Shown: positions 1 to 12,968, counted from the first letter of the stretch. The stretch: DNA of 64,000 nt from Cryptomeria japonica (GCF_030272615.1 NC_081412.1:474222157-474286156); one strand, 5' to 3'. The notes: generated by a model from the sequence alone, not told the origin. Program-made: numbers and translations.

Positions 1-1240
1 CTTGTCAGGGAAAATTGATGAAGTTGGAAAGGAAACTAAGAATATTTAGAGAAAATTTTTGCTAGATAACAAGTATGAAGTCAATCAAGAGTCACATCTA
101 GAAGAGAAAAATAAGCTAACTCAAGCTGAGTAGGAAATAGATGATACTTCTATCCCAGAAGTCCAGACAGTTGAGCATGCAGAGGTTAAATGCAAAAAGA
201 AGATAGAACTGAAGATATAGTTGAAAAGGGTCATGCAGGTGCAGGAAAAGAAGATAATGGAAAGGGCAAGGTTGAGAATCCTCTAGTTGTTGCAGTTGAC
301 CCTTTGGTTCTTGAGAAAAATAAAGAAAAGAAAAAGGTGGAGGTTAAAGTTGAAGTCAACACTGAGGCAAAAGACACTGTAGAGATAGTAAAGGGAAAGA
401 AAGTCATTGAAGATCTAGAATTTATTCAAGCTCTGATTAATATTGCTTCTTTGTCTCCAATTCAGAAGCTTCAACCTACATCATTTTCTCAAGCAAAGGC
501 CAGTGAGGATCTTTTGAAATCTCATATAGAGGATAGTATGTTGCTAACCTTGGCAACTATTATTTTTCAAAAGTTGATGCCTAGTTTAAAAAGGATACTA
601 CAAACACTCCATCTAGGAAATTAAAGAGTTTGATTAATTATGTAAATACCCATTTTGATTCCTTTGAGAAGTTTGCTGAGGAGAAAGTTAAAAATGAATT
701 CAATGTAAAGAGGCTTCGAAACTTGAAAAGAATAATTGCAAAGGACAAAGTCACTTTAGATGAATCCATGAAGAGCATGAAAGATGCATTGTTGATAGGT
801 GGGAACCTATATAATTCATTCTTATCTCTGAAAAAGTTCACTGTAGACATTGAGAAGAAGTCTAAGGCACATGAGGATGAGATGGAACATATATCTCAGA
901 TAGTTGATCCCATGTCGGTATCATTCAGTAGTCATGAAATTTAGGTCATATCATTACTTGAGAAAATCAAAAGCCTGGGCCATGACCGGGAGAGGATAAT
1001 TAGCTGATTTGGAGAAGTTAGGAGGCTCATTACTCTGAAGCTAGACATTATGCTAAGTGCTCTTAAGATTGCTCAAGATGCTTTGGCCAGAATTGATCTA
1101 GTAGATCTAAAGATAGCAGAAGCCCAAGCTTATACTTTTAGTCGATTCATAACATTATCAGAGAATCTACAGAAGCATTGCGATAGCCACTTGGACACAT
1201 TGAATAATTCCTATGCAGACATCTTCAAATTTTTGTGAGC
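1..1240 (+). pseudogene. Charged coiled-coil ORF at the 3' end of an LTR retroelement, broken
   Basis: Three open stretches (190-624, 630-944 and 1050-1238) in two frames read as parts of one decayed protein, and bases before 190 also look coding between stops. The first part is rich in Lys, Glu and Val with a low-complexity run. The second and third are heptad-like helices suggesting coiled coil. No catalytic motif is visible and I do not recognise a named family. It lies just upstream of a polypurine tract and LTR, so it is the last ORF of an LTR element rather than a host gene. A similar layout (charged middle, helical C-terminus, then LTR) occurs at 59.5-62.95 kb. The product may be an accessory or gag-like protein of a non-autonomous element. 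That is inference from position and composition. Confidence 0.5.
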
Positions 1241-1485
1241 ATGTAAGGAGTGTGTGTACATATGTATATAGAAAATTTTTGGTTTCCAAAACTCTACCTT
1301 TGCAATTAATGTCAAAGGCGGAGAGAAAAGGAGTGAAAAATATTGATCTTAGGGGGAGTCAAATGTTGATCTTAGGGGAGTTATTGATTTTTGGAGTCCA
1401 ATAGTCATATTTTTGGTTGCAGTGTATATATTTTGGTTTTGGTCCAACACTTAGTCATTTTTCACTAAGTGTTGCCATCAATTCC

Positions 1486-1497
1486 AAAGGGGGAGAT
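1486..1497 (+). promoter_or_regulatory. Polypurine tract of LTR element
   Basis: The run AAAGGGGGAGAT lies directly before the LTR at 1498. The same motif, reversed, borders LTRs at 52128 and 53497. In LTR retrotransposons this tract primes plus-strand DNA synthesis, so it fixes this LTR as the 3' one of a plus-strand element. Confidence 0.75.
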
Positions 1498-2522
1498 CGT
1501 TAGCAAGAGACACTATATTGATGATTAGATGTTATCATTGATGGCAAATTGAGTCAAATATTGAATCCATAGTTCATGATTCATTCATAGTGGAAGCTTG
1601 ATTGAGGTCCAGTGAGGTCCGGTGAGAAGAACAGGTCATCTGATAGAGTGTACAATGTTGTGATTGGTGATTCAATTATATTCAGTATTTTATGTTGCAG
1701 ACCCCAAAGATGCATTGTGGATGTGTAATATCCATTATTCCTATTTTATAGCCTCCCGTGTTGAGTTAATTAAAAGATCTAGTAGATAGTTTTTTGGTAG
1801 TATAATGTTCATCAGTAGTGATGTGTGAAGATTCATTGTGCGGATCATGTAGAGTGATTTAGCCGACTTGGGTAACACATTTCATTTGTGTGTTATGTGT
1901 TTTGGCATGACATGAAATAGGCATAAATTGTTGATGCAGATATATAAGACTGATTGGTATGATCATTTGTATCGATGATGGTGTGAAAGTGTGTATGAGT
2001 GATTGTGTGTAGTTTTATGTGTGGTAGAAGGATGTGTGCTCAGAAATACATTAGAATGTCAGAATAGGTAGTGTTGTAGAGTTGACTAAGATACAATATT
2101 TTGTGCTTAACCAGAACTATTTCAAGCATTTGTAGATATTGTTTATTAGTTCAGACATTCCAATTATTAACTGTAATTCTTTTGTAAGGCAGTGAGCCTT
2201 TCGGGGTTGTATCCCTTAATGTAATTTGAGCAGTGAGATCTAGATAGTGTGCCTGAATGCATGTGCATTCCCCTTATGTAATATTTTTATACTTCTAAAT
2301 AGAGTATATTAATATTGTGGGTTTGAATCCCACCATGGTTTTTCCCTTAACTAGGTTTCCACATTAAAAATCTTGTTGTTATGGTGTTGTCGATCTTTGC
2401 TTTGTGTTTTTGCACTTTACTTTTCTTCATTTGCATTAACTGGTTGAAAGAATAGGATAATTAAGTTGAAAATTGTAGAAAACTGATTCACCCCTCCCTC
2501 TCATTGTTCCTTGATTCCAGCA
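1498..2522 (+). repeat. 3' LTR of plus-strand retroelement
   Basis: It begins CGTTAGC, which looks like a mutated TGTTAGC, right after the polypurine tract and ends in ...CCAGCA. Near its end it has the elements seen in the Copia LTRs of this window: a 'CCCACCATGGTTTTTCCC' stretch, a TTTCCACAT stretch and a pyrimidine-rich 'GATTCACCCCTCCCTC' stretch shortly before the terminus. The 5' LTR lies outside the window, so age and target duplication cannot be judged. The end at 2522 is set by the CA and the similarity to the other LTR ends. Confidence 0.65.
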
Positions 2523-4296
2523 ATATCTATTTACGCTTGTGTAATATGTTCATTTTTTAATGTTAATTGTTTAGATGTTTATTTTCTAGATGGTTGGTTA
2601 TTTTCTTAATGAAAAAATGTGATGTACATGTTGCATTAGTAGATCGCTTTTTGAAAAAAAATCTTTATTTGTTAGTTAGATTAGTTATTTTCTCTAGGAT
2701 ATTTTGGTGGGCCTTGCAGTTAATGTGCCACTTTATGGTGTAAATTAACCACTTTATGTTGTAAATGTGCCATGTTATGTTGCATACATGCTATTTCACT
2801 TTTTTGCCATCCAAATCAATTTTTTTAGGTCCATGTCAGTCTAGGTTTGACCAGAGGCTTGGGTTTGGAAGATTTTTTTTTCTTGATTTTTCGCCTCTGT
2901 ATTGATGTGTTGGGAAGGAATTATGTGTGTTAATCTAGTTGCATGTGCTCATTTATTGATTTTTATTTCATGATGATGCTTTGTGAGCTATTGGTTAAAG
3001 GGAAGATTTGTGGGTGAGAAGTGATGCTATGGTTCAGTTTATGTGATGAAACCAATGCTTTTGATTCTATGATGTTCATGTTATCATGTATGTATTTTTG
3101 AATTTGGATTGGTGCATATAGGACCAATCCCATGCTTGATGACAATGGATTAGTGACTATGCTTATGATGTTGATTTAGGAATTAACCCCTCTGTTGATT
3201 GGGTTTTAATGGAAGTCCTATTTTAGTTTATGATATCTCTATTTCATGAGATGGTTTTGCAATAATTCTTTATGTATTGTTGTGGTCTTCTTGTTGCACT
3301 CTAGGTTTTAGGAGCATATTAGGGGGAGTGGCTCTCAAGTGGATGTCGAGGCTATCAAGTGGCTATGAGGGAATCTAATTGAGAGTTGGTTAATCAAGTG
3401 ATAACATTAAATTAAATAGCTGGGTTAAGTTGAATACACATTAATAAGATAATTGTTGTTGCCCCAGTCATGAATCATGTGCTCTTATAGATAGATGATG
3501 AGATTTCATGGCCTGGAGTTCTCATTTACTTGGGATGAGATTGTGAAGACCTATATGGTAGATCAAACATCCATGCCTCCATGGAAGGATTGTTTGATTA
3601 TGCACCTGCATTAAATGAGAACCTATGTCTAGAGTTTGGATAAGGTTAGACTATCAAGGAAACCTTTTTTATGGCATGTGATGACACTCTTTCCTATATG
3701 TATCCTAGGACCTCAACCTATATATTGCGCAAAAGCCTCTGGTGAATTTATGTTTTGTAGTTGACCCTATGTCTTGTGGTATTTCATTTCTTGTATATAT
3801 CCATTCCTTGTGTAAATTTATGTTCCCTTGGATGTATAGGTGTCCACCTAGGTCAAGTGATGTGTGTGGAATCTTATGTCATTCTCTAGAGCATGAGGGG
3901 TAGACCTTTTTGTTTCCACATGGGCAGGTGGTTTGATACCTTCTTCCCTTGGGATTTCCTTTTTGTATGTTCATGTGCATGAGGGATGCTTCTTCTACTT
4001 CTTCTTAGTCCTTATGCTAATGACTCATGGAGTAGATGTGAACTATTCTGTATTATCATAAAAAATCTTTGTAATATAAAATTTGGATCTTGATCATGTA
4101 ATGGGTGTATCATGATATACTATTTGTAGTGGATGATTCATATTTGTAATGTAAACCATGTAGGATATGTAATATGTAGTGTGATGATGATTTGTGTGAT
4201 TCTTTTGATATTTTAAGGTTGTGTGGATTATCTTGTCTGTTAGGAATGTTAACATAGGATCATTTGATATTGGTGTATTAAAATGGACTTAGTAAC
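2523..4296. other. Intergenic, no gene recognised
   Basis: AT-rich sequence with no ORF longer than about 60 codons and no recognisable domain. Around 3320 there is a purine-rich 'TTAGGGGGAGTGG' stretch that could be an old polypurine tract, but no LTR end follows it clearly. The stretch is probably decayed retroelement sequence. Confidence 0.4.
2726..2790. repeat. Short degenerate tandem repeat, about 22 bp
   Basis: Three consecutive imperfect copies of a unit like CCACTTTATGTTGTAAAT(GTG) can be read by eye. No function is apparent. Confidence 0.45.
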
Positions 4297-5652
4297 TGTA
4301 ATACCCTAAAAATGGTCATCTAAACCATGGGCCCCTAATCTCGATAACATCACCAAGGTCCTAACCCAAGGCAATTAAATTAATCTTGAGCACTAATTAA
4401 TTAATTTCTTAATCATTAATGTCACATGGCAAATTAATCACTCTGAATTAATTAAATAAATATTTAATTAATTGATCATGCAAGTAAATCATTTTTAAAC
4501 AATTATCTTATTTATTTATTAAATATCCTAGTATATTTAATTAAATAAATACATTTTCCATTAAATCATCAAAAAGGGAATTAATTGGGAAAAAAATAAT
4601 TAAAATTTGAGAAAAAGAAATCAAATGGAGAGAATCTTGAAAAAGAATTTAAAATTGAAAAATCTCAGAAAAGAAATTAAAACAATTAAATCTCAAAATT
4701 GAATGAAATAAAGAATAAATCAGTTTTTTCTAATTTTATCTTAATTTTAGTTCAATTTCCTTTAAAACTGAGAAAAGCAGCCAATCACATCAATTCACCT
4801 GGATTGTGCTTCTTGTTGGAAAATCTTGACTGCTCATCATCATTCGATCTCAATCGTTGGTTTCTTTTTGAATTTTCTATAAATTTAGTCTCTCATCTCT
4901 CATTCAAAAATCCTAGAGAATATATTGTTATCATGTTGGTTTTTCTTTAGGTTCATTAAGATTTGTGCATTGTAAATATTTGCATATTAGTTATTGCATC
5001 TTTATTAAATCATCTAGCTTAATATTGCTTAAATCATGCTAGCTTAATCCTACATTCATTTAACTTAAATTAATGCTCATATAGATTAAATCCTTCATTT
5101 AGGTGTCGTCTAGTCACTGGTGTTGCATATGAAATCTGAGAGCAAGACTAAACTCGCATCTACTAGAAGGCAATAGGTCACTTTGTAATGGTTTATTGTT
5201 CATTATTGATTATTGATTTACTAACCATGCATCTAATGACTTAATTCAAGTGTTATGTATTCCAGAAACAGATTCGATCCACTTTTCACACACAAAGTAT
5301 CTTGGAAACACTGGATATGTCATAGTTCATGATTATAATCCAAGTGTATTAATGGTTACTTTCTTATTTTATATGTAATATAAGGTATTAGCTTAAGTAG
5401 GGTAGTAACATGTATTTTTATTAACATTGCACATATCTATACTTTCATCATATCTAAGTAATGTCATTAAGATACCCTAGGGAATGAAGTTTAAAAGTTA
5501 TAGATAATTTCCACTTGTGCAATTAAAATGGTGTGATCATTTTAGTTTAATGTATTGTTATTTCTTTCTTTTAAAAAAAATTAATCTCTAAGTTGTTTGG
5601 TTAGATAGCTACTTTGGTTAGTTTGTCTAGGGTTTTCTTGGCAGGTATTACA
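4297..5652. repeat. Probable solo LTR
   Basis: The segment starts TGTAATACC and ends GGTATTACA, a perfect 9-bp terminal inverted repeat of the form expected for LTR ends. No primer-binding site or polypurine tract borders either end, so it is read as a solo LTR left by LTR-LTR recombination. The 5 bp on each side (GTAAC and AGACC) do not match, so the target duplication is lost or the left flank has been rearranged. Its right edge abuts the segmental-duplication unit that carries the peptide gene. The interior is AT-rich with many AATTAA stretches. Orientation and superfamily are not decided. Confidence 0.6.
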
Positions 5653-7007
5653 AGACCTTAGCATGCAATTGATCCTCATGAGAGAGAAATTGAGGCACAA
5701 ATTTAAGTGTTGTATATACTTTTATGCATCTTCTATGATGCAATATTGATTAAAATAATATGAAGTAAGTTTGTTTGTTTGTTGATTGATAAGAAATAAT
5801 GTCATCTAATAAAAAATTGCGTAATTTAATTAGAGAGCATTTTATGTAAATGTTTGATTTTAAACATCAAATAATTTTGTTAGATTTTGAACCTCACTAA
5901 TAAGGTAGTTCAATAAAGGATGATCGTTAGTGTCAAGATGTTTTATATCCTCTATAATAATACGAGAGGATGGGAAAGATGTTTGAACAATGACTATAAT
6001 CTTATATTCCTCTTCTACATCTATATCATGTGTTAAAAAAAGGTCTAATCAATTATGAGGCTTTAAATATTTGTTTCAATAAAAGACAACATTGATATTA
6101 CTATGATACATAGAGAAGTCCATAGATCTAGATATAAGTGAGGTAAATCTTCAAAATGAAAAAATGAATATCATCTCAAACATGAAACTTCATGAAACTT
6201 CATAAAAGACTAATCAATTTACGTATAACCAGTAGTATGAGGCATAAGATAGAGGAGTAGAAACCTTATGTGAAGATGAAGAAAATACATCATGAGATAG
6301 ATATATCACTAGTGATAGAAAAAACACCATCATCACAAGCTTTTAGATGGTTATATTCACTTCCTAGAAATCATCTTAATGCTTGCAACTCTCCTGCACT
6401 TATTAAAAAATGCATTCTTTCTTTGCGTCTTCTAATAACATCAAGCAAAATTTTGTACAAGATTTCTTCGTAGCTCACATGAAATAAGCTGTATTTCGAG
6501 GAACAACTACGGTCATGACATTAACTTCACAATCAATTCCAACTGTCAGAGGAGATATATAACAAATGCTCTGGAATGTGTGGGGCTTTCCGACAAGTGC
6601 GCCTCAAAAAGGATCTTCAGGGAATATGTGTAGTCCGAGCAAATAAATAATCAGTTCATTGTCTCCTTTCTGTAGTACATGGTCAAAGTATCCATCGCAA
6701 CAAGCTACATAGAGCCATACGAAGGAAACGATATCTACCTTGGAAAGTCTCTGTATTCTGATTTAACATGGAGTATATAAGACATTTATTCATGAAGATC
6801 AACGTCCCACTTACCGTTTTAAATTACTAATATCTCGATTAAATCTCCAAAGAAGAAATAAATCTCTAGCACGTTTGGCGCGATTAATAATGCTATACAA
6901 AATGGTGTGCAAATCGAGCAATGCATATTGAGAATTCCAAAGAGCCGACAAATATTCCACTCTAATTGAGGAATAATTAAACTGGAATATTCCACTCTAA
7001 TTGCACT

Positions 7008-7013
7008 TATAAA
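7008..7013 (+). promoter_or_regulatory. TATA box of the Cys-rich peptide gene
   Basis: TATAAA within CACTTATAAATTGG, about 60 bp before the start codon. The same element and context recur 56-65 bp before the related starts at 14928, 15298 and about 49220. Confidence 0.7.
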
Positions 7014-7072
7014 TTGGCTTGGATGTCCTCTCCCTGCTTACCTACAAGCTTTTCTTCAGAACATTAAAGAAA

Positions 7073-7279
7073 ATGGCAAAGAAATTGCTCTGCGTATTGT
7101 TAATAACTGCAATAGCATTGGCAGTGGGAATTATGTCAGGAATAGCAGAAGCACAGCCTCATTATAATGTGTGCGATTATAAAACATGCAGGAGTGATGG
7201 TGAATGTGGATCAGGCTTTCATTGCTGCGAAATTGGATCATGTGGTGCTGGAACCGGAATTTGCTGTAATTTCCGGTGA
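7073..7279 (+). CDS. Small secreted 8-cysteine peptide, WAP-like spacing
   Basis: The 68-residue product has a classic secretory signal (MAKKLLCVLLITAIALAVGI, then to about Ala27) and a mature part of about 41 residues with eight cysteines. Their spacing is C-x3-C-x5-C-x5-CC-x4-C-x6-CC, ending in NFR. The core C-x5-C-x5-CC-x4-C, with an Asp in the first loop, resembles the WAP four-disulfide core. The adjacent cysteine pair also fits knottin-type folds. Family assignment is therefore open, but an extracellular disulfide-rich peptide is well supported. An in-frame reading could begin at TTG 7019, but the ATG at 7073 fits the TATA box and the signal peptide, and the related loci keep an ATG at the same place. 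No intron is needed. A defence or inhibitor role is inference from the class. The near-intact paralogue is at 49.2 kb. Confidence 0.8.
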   Translation: MAKKLLCVLLITAIALAVGIMSGIAEAQPHYNVCDYKTCRSDGECGSGFHCCEIGSCGAGTGICCNFR

Positions 7280-8280
7280 TTTTAATCCGTCAGAGAGAAT
7301 TCATTTTCTTATATATCGTCTATCATAATAATCCTACCAAAGGAAAAAACACTTAATTCTCCAGCGCACTTTTCACAAGGCAATATTTTATAAGGTTTAC
7401 TTTTGTTTGGACGAATGCAAAGTGTATTAACCTTTAATTAGGTTTTAAATAATAGTGAAATTTACACATTTCTGCTAGCTTTTATTATATAATTTTGTGG
7501 TTATTTTGAAAATAGTGTTTTTCAATATATATAGATAAATTGTAATCTTTAATAAATGGGATGTCTTGTTTTATATTATTTATTTACTTTATTACATGTA
7601 TTTTTTCTATTTATTTATTTCCCTTTCACATTCACTTATATAAATTTGTCTAATCTATTTATTCATTTCTCTTATGCTTACACTTGTTTGAGATGCTTGT
7701 TATTTAGTCTATTTTTTGTCTCATGATTTTTACACAATTATCAAGTCATCATTTTAATAATAGACTCATATTACCCAAATTCATAACTTTAATTAAAAAT
7801 TTGATCAACTATTGCATTTAGGATTTCACATGAAGCTAACTAAATACAAAATTGAATGATATATGTTATGTCCTTGTATTGAAAGACATACAATCTACTT
7901 TTTAAAATAAATTAGGACATCTTGTATTCAAGCACATATTTCAAATAACATTGTCATTGCAACACTTTAATTGGTGCTTTAAAAGGAATCTATGACATCA
8001 TGTTTGATGTAGAAGAATTTGCAGAAATAAATGTTATTGTTTATGATATTGATAGAATTTTATGAATTGATCTATATTATAGCACTTTGCAAACTAAGAA
8101 ATTCAAGACTTCTTCCTCATAAATTTTAAATGCTTCATATTCAAAATTGCTTAAACATACATACATACATAAATACATACATACATGCATTGATGTATTT
8201 ATTTAAATTTGAAAAAATGAAATATGTGACAATTTTATGCTTTATTGTATAAACATAAATAATCATATTTTCAAGTAAAA
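7280..8280. other. 3' flank of peptide gene and AT-rich copy-specific insert
   Basis: The first 100 bp align with the 3' flank of the 49.2-kb paralogue. About 7400-8275 has no counterpart there, so it was inserted here or deleted there. It is AT-rich with no ORF. It contains a CATA/CATG microsatellite at about 8155-8190. Confidence 0.5.
8155..8190. repeat. CATA microsatellite
   Basis: Tandem ACAT/CATA units with one AAAT interruption and a terminal ATGCAT. A minus-strand ORF over it is only a by-product of the repeat. Confidence 0.8.
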
Positions 8281-8460
8281 TTATGGATGTTATATGACAT
8301 GCATGCTTGGTGATGAGAATTATATAGTGTACCCACTTCAAAATGTCACATAAAAATACTTACTTACATATAAACCATTGAATGTTGTAAATGGACTAAA
8401 TTTAATTATTATTTATCAAATAAAGAATTTGGTAACATTTTCTCTCTCTAGTTACTCACT

Positions 8461-11400
8461 AGAGAACAAATATCAAGTATATATATAACTTATATTACTT
8501 GTTTTTACCTATTTGTGTACTAATTGATTTTAAAAAATAGTTATCGCAATAAAAAGTTGGCATTCAACATACACTATACACTATATCTTAATAAAGTGAT
8601 AAAAGAGAGAACTTTGTCAATGTACACTTATTATCTTACATTCTTAAGCTTAACTAATTATAAAAAATATTGCTAGTATAGGAGCTCAAAAGTGCTACAA
8701 TTCTTATTTTTTAAGATCTCTAAAATTTAACTATACACATTTTGTATCAATTATTTAAATCTAATTCAAGATAATTTTCAAAATAGAAGTGAAGATATGT
8801 AATCCATTTTTTTAATTCATTTTCATTCACATCTAAAATAATACTTCCTTTCTAAGGATTAATAACTATTCGTGCCAAATGTATTGTTATGTTGGATGGG
8901 AGTTAGACCAAGAGTATTTGTAACTTTATGCGGAACGAATGCCTAAAGATTGAATATGATGATCTAAAGAGTGGAAGGTATATTATTGGGCTATTTCTTA
9001 AAATAGCTTTAAAGACGTGGTTTTAAAGGTTCTAATTGGACTAGGTACATACCTAGATTGAATTTAATTAATCTAGTATTGAGAAAAAGCATTTAAGGTG
9101 TTAACACCATGATTTTCTAGTTTGATTAACTCTTTTCATTAATCCAACTCTTGCATAGGATAACTCTCTCAGTTGCATCATATAATTTTCATAATCTGTT
9201 TGCTACAATTTTGGAGAGATTGTTCTTGGAATTTCTCATTATTAAATATTTGTTCTTTTAGTTGTACACTAACCAACACCTAGTCTTCTATAATCCTAGG
9301 ACACATGAACTTGATACTCTAAGAGAGAGAAAATAGATTTTGATTTTATTTTTGGTTTGATATATTAGCTTTTTGAGATTTTTCTATTTTTTTCTTATTC
9401 ATCTCGATTTAAGTTAAACATGTTTTCGATAAGAGGTTTCTAAACCCTATGAGATAATAGGCTTAAAATTATGCTTTCTACTTTTAGTTTTATTAGAGTG
9501 TAATTATATAATATTTGCAAGTATGTATCACTTTATTCTTTTATGAAAGTAAACATACCGAGTTAACTAATTTTTTTATTACATGACTAATAGAAATTTA
9601 TTTATATATTTTTCAATGAATGCAATGAAATGAACCAAATTTACACATACATAAGAATTATGCTTATTGTAATTTTGTAAGATCTAGAATTATTATTTGA
9701 AATCAAGACGAGCCAATTTTGGAAATCTTATAAACAAATATAATGCTTTGAAATAGATAATTAAATAAAAAATAAAATAATATTCTATATGTAATTTATA
9801 TAAATTAATTTTAATCCACTCTAATCTAGAAAGTAACGGTACAATCTAAATCTAAACAAGAAGCAACTACAAAAAAATTTAAGTTCTTAAAAAAATTGGT
9901 GATCACATTAGTACTTTAAAGAAAAAAATAAAACTAGGAAGACCATATGAATCGTTAATTTATCTTATTTGAATTTGTATTTTCTTGTTTCCAAAGAGGA
10001 TCCATCTTTCATGTTGTCTTATCCTCTTTAGCTTCAGGGAACACCTCTTATAGATCATGATTGCAACAACTTCCATAAGAAGAGAGACAAATATTTCAAC
10101 ATGATGTGATAAATGATATAAACACACACAGACGCGTGTGTATAATTTAATGAGATTAATATTATTGTAACTTGAATCCATCGGTCTATTAAGTTCATAG
10201 TAGTCATACTACCTTGAATAAAAGTACTTTATATTTATATATATAGTTATCTATATAGGACATTCTTGTGGTGTAGTCTTTTTCTTTCGTGAAAATACTA
10301 TCCAATGTGGAATCCCTATCTACATATGTAAATGTGTAAGTTGTGATGGTCTAAGAAATCACTAAGGACATTGACCAAGCCTTATATACTTTAATTTAGG
10401 ATAAATTTTGGCACAAAAGCATTTATGTATATATGCACGTGAAGTGATCTTATATTTGAGATTTCTTTCAATTCTCTTTTTGTGCCTTAATTATGGTTAT
10501 ATTTGTTAGTTTTTTTTTTAAATGTTGAATTTAAAAAAATATATATTTGATAAATTTACTAAAAATTATATGCAAAAGAGAAATAATAAGAAGGTACAGT
10601 TAAATGAAGTTGATGCTTAATTTATGTAACATACATGGTGTGAAGTGTTCTTAGGCTCAATAGCCAACATTGTGACCAATGATAATAGGATAAAACTAAC
10701 GAAATCTAACAAATGAAAAACAAAAGAAAAAAGATAATTAGCTTGTGCTTACTTTTACCCTCCCTCTACTACCTTATGCCTCTCTTTCTAAGGCTTCCCT
10801 ACAAGGAAGAGGGACTGGTGAGAGGAAAGGAAATTAAGAAAAAGGTCAACATTAAATGACTTTTTTCCTATCCTCTTGTCTACTCTATTATTGGGGCCTA
10901 GTGGAATCTTATTCACACATTATCTTGACTAAAAATTTAACCATAGACAAGTACTTTTTCATTATTATTTTATGGTATATGTCTCGACAATTATGAGTCA
11001 CTTTATAGGGCACATAGTGCAGCTTATTCTTGATTAAATAGGGCACTTTAATGTAGAGACAATAGTAAGATTATTTTATCTAATTTAATTACATTATTAT
11101 TGAAATAATAAATGTGGGGGTGATTACTATTATTATTAATAACATCATTTGGGAGGAATTTTTAAATTTTTTAAATAGATGTCCATTTACATATCATATA
11201 AAATAAATTTGACATCTCACTATCATTTAAGTAAGGATGACTTGAAAATAATATTTAATACGTATGTATAAATATTTTTTAAATATAATTGTAATGAATA
11301 AATAGTTATGATATTTTGTTTCTTATTGATTAAAAACATTTAAAGTACATTTCCCTACATAAAGGTGTATATTTAGGAATTTCAGTAGATGTTAACTCAA

Positions 11401-12753
11401 TTCAGTAGAGGACTTTATATTAAAAAATAAGAACAATAATGATATTTCATCCTAATTTTATTTTTTATAAGAACATTTAATAATAAAATGTCCTACATCA
11501 TCTTTTCATAGCTACAGAAGGAAAAGAGCTAATAACCTACACTATGTTAATTTCTTAAATATTAGAATTTGGTGATACAAATTAGAGATTAGAGACATGC
11601 ATCCTAATAGAATGTCCAACTAAACTAGGGGGGAGGACTTATTGATCTATTTATAGTGTTTTTTCCTTAAGAGAGATTAAATGGTTGGTGATGAAAGCTA
11701 ATTGTATCAACAAAATCTTCAATTTATAAGATAAGGAACCTTAGTGTAGATACATGTCATAAAATAGGAATTTTTTGAGTCACATTTTCAAGATGTTTTA
11801 GTTGGATTAACATAAACATTTAGTATGGATCAGCTAGTTCTAATTAGATTGGAGTATAGAATTAGGAAATTTACAAAGGGAAAAGCTATAAAGCTTCTTG
11901 AAAAAACCATATGAATGTTGTGAAATATAGAAAAATCAACTAGCTGGTTGAGGCATAATTTTCTTTTATATAAGAGTGGAAAATATCAATCATAGGGAGA
12001 TAATAGTCATTAAAGAGGAAAAGATGAATAGTTAGAGGGAATGATTCATGTCATTAAGACTCAAATTTTTTTTATGTCAAAAGATAAAATAAAATATAAA
12101 TAACAAACATGCATTAATATATAACACAATTAATACCATAGAAAAATATGATTCATAATTTTAACCAATAAATATTATAAAAAAAATTGAAAATCAAACT
12201 AAACTCTTATATAAATAAGTCGTCTACATAGAAATAGTAGAAATAACATCTATTTGGGTGAACTCTTAAACCCACCCAAGGACCCCCTTCTCTTTTAGTC
12301 ACAGTCCTAGTAGCTTAGTAGCGTGATTCCATGTTGTTATTACTTTTTATTTCAACTTTGATTTTCAATTATAATTTTCCTCTATTTATTTTAAAAAACC
12401 GTGTGTAATATTATTGATGTAACTAAATATTAAACACTATTCACCATTATTTAAGCTAAGAAGAAACAAGATCACATGTTATATATACTAACGCTTGCAT
12501 CTAAATGAGATGCTATGGATATACCAATATTACTATATATAATTTATCTAATTTTAATATAGATTTTATTTTCCTTAATTAATATTATTAAATAATATTA
12601 ATTAAAAATTTAAAACAACTAGTAAGACATGCTCCATCATAAACAAAAACAAGCCCTCACCAAATTAATATATTTTAATTAATCTAAATTATATTAATTG
12701 AGTAGATTTCCTCAAAATAAGATATGTGTATCACATCTTTGTCAAACCATATC
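8461..12753. other. Long AT-rich intergenic stretch, no gene recognised
   Basis: I see only short ORFs without recognisable motifs, runs of A or T and short dinucleotide stretches. No LTR ends, domains or RNA genes were identified. A 73-codon minus-strand ORF at 9960-10181 has no sign of being real. Confidence 0.5.
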
Positions 12754-12968
12754 ATATATATATATATATATATAAAGCCACAAAACTCTATAAAAATTAG
12801 ATATACACAGTAATACACATACATTTTCTCTATATATATAAAGCCAGAAACTCTATAAAAATTACATATACACATTAATAAATATACATTTTCTCATATC
12901 AATTTTTAGTCTCATATCAGTTTTTAGTGATTACATTTTCTCATATCAATTTTTAGTCTTATATCAGT
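12754..12968. repeat. TA microsatellite followed by two tandem duplications
   Basis: A TA run at about 12754-12773 is followed by a 66-bp unit beginning TATAAAGCCA, repeated at 12771 and 12837. A second unit, beginning TACATTTTCTCATATCAATT, occurs at 12885 and 12932 with a 47-bp period. The copies are close enough to align by eye. The layout suggests slippage growing outward from the TA run. Confidence 0.7.

Larger units (their letters stand above)
5653..8460 (+). repeat. Segmental duplication, copy 1 (carries the intact peptide gene)
   Basis: The segment from ACCTTAGCATGCAATTGATC near 5655 through the peptide gene to about 7390 aligns by eye, in the same order and orientation, with 48128-49515. 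The first 250 bases also align with 21550-21890. The match resumes at about 8280-8460 against 49540-49690, so roughly 7400-8275 is present only in this copy. Shared landmarks include the ATATCTCGATTAAATCTCC stretch upstream of the gene, the TATA region and the coding sequence. The unit is a duplicated gene block whose left part was cut off by the LTR at 5652. Confidence 0.75.

Noticed and set aside
4292-5657. Target-site duplication for the solo LTR
   Set aside because: The flanking 5-mers GTAAC and AGACC do not match.
7023-7066. Upstream ATG (GGATGTCC) before the peptide start
   Set aside because: It lies only about 10 bp after the TATA box, hence upstream of the likely transcription start, and opens a short ORF with no conservation of product.
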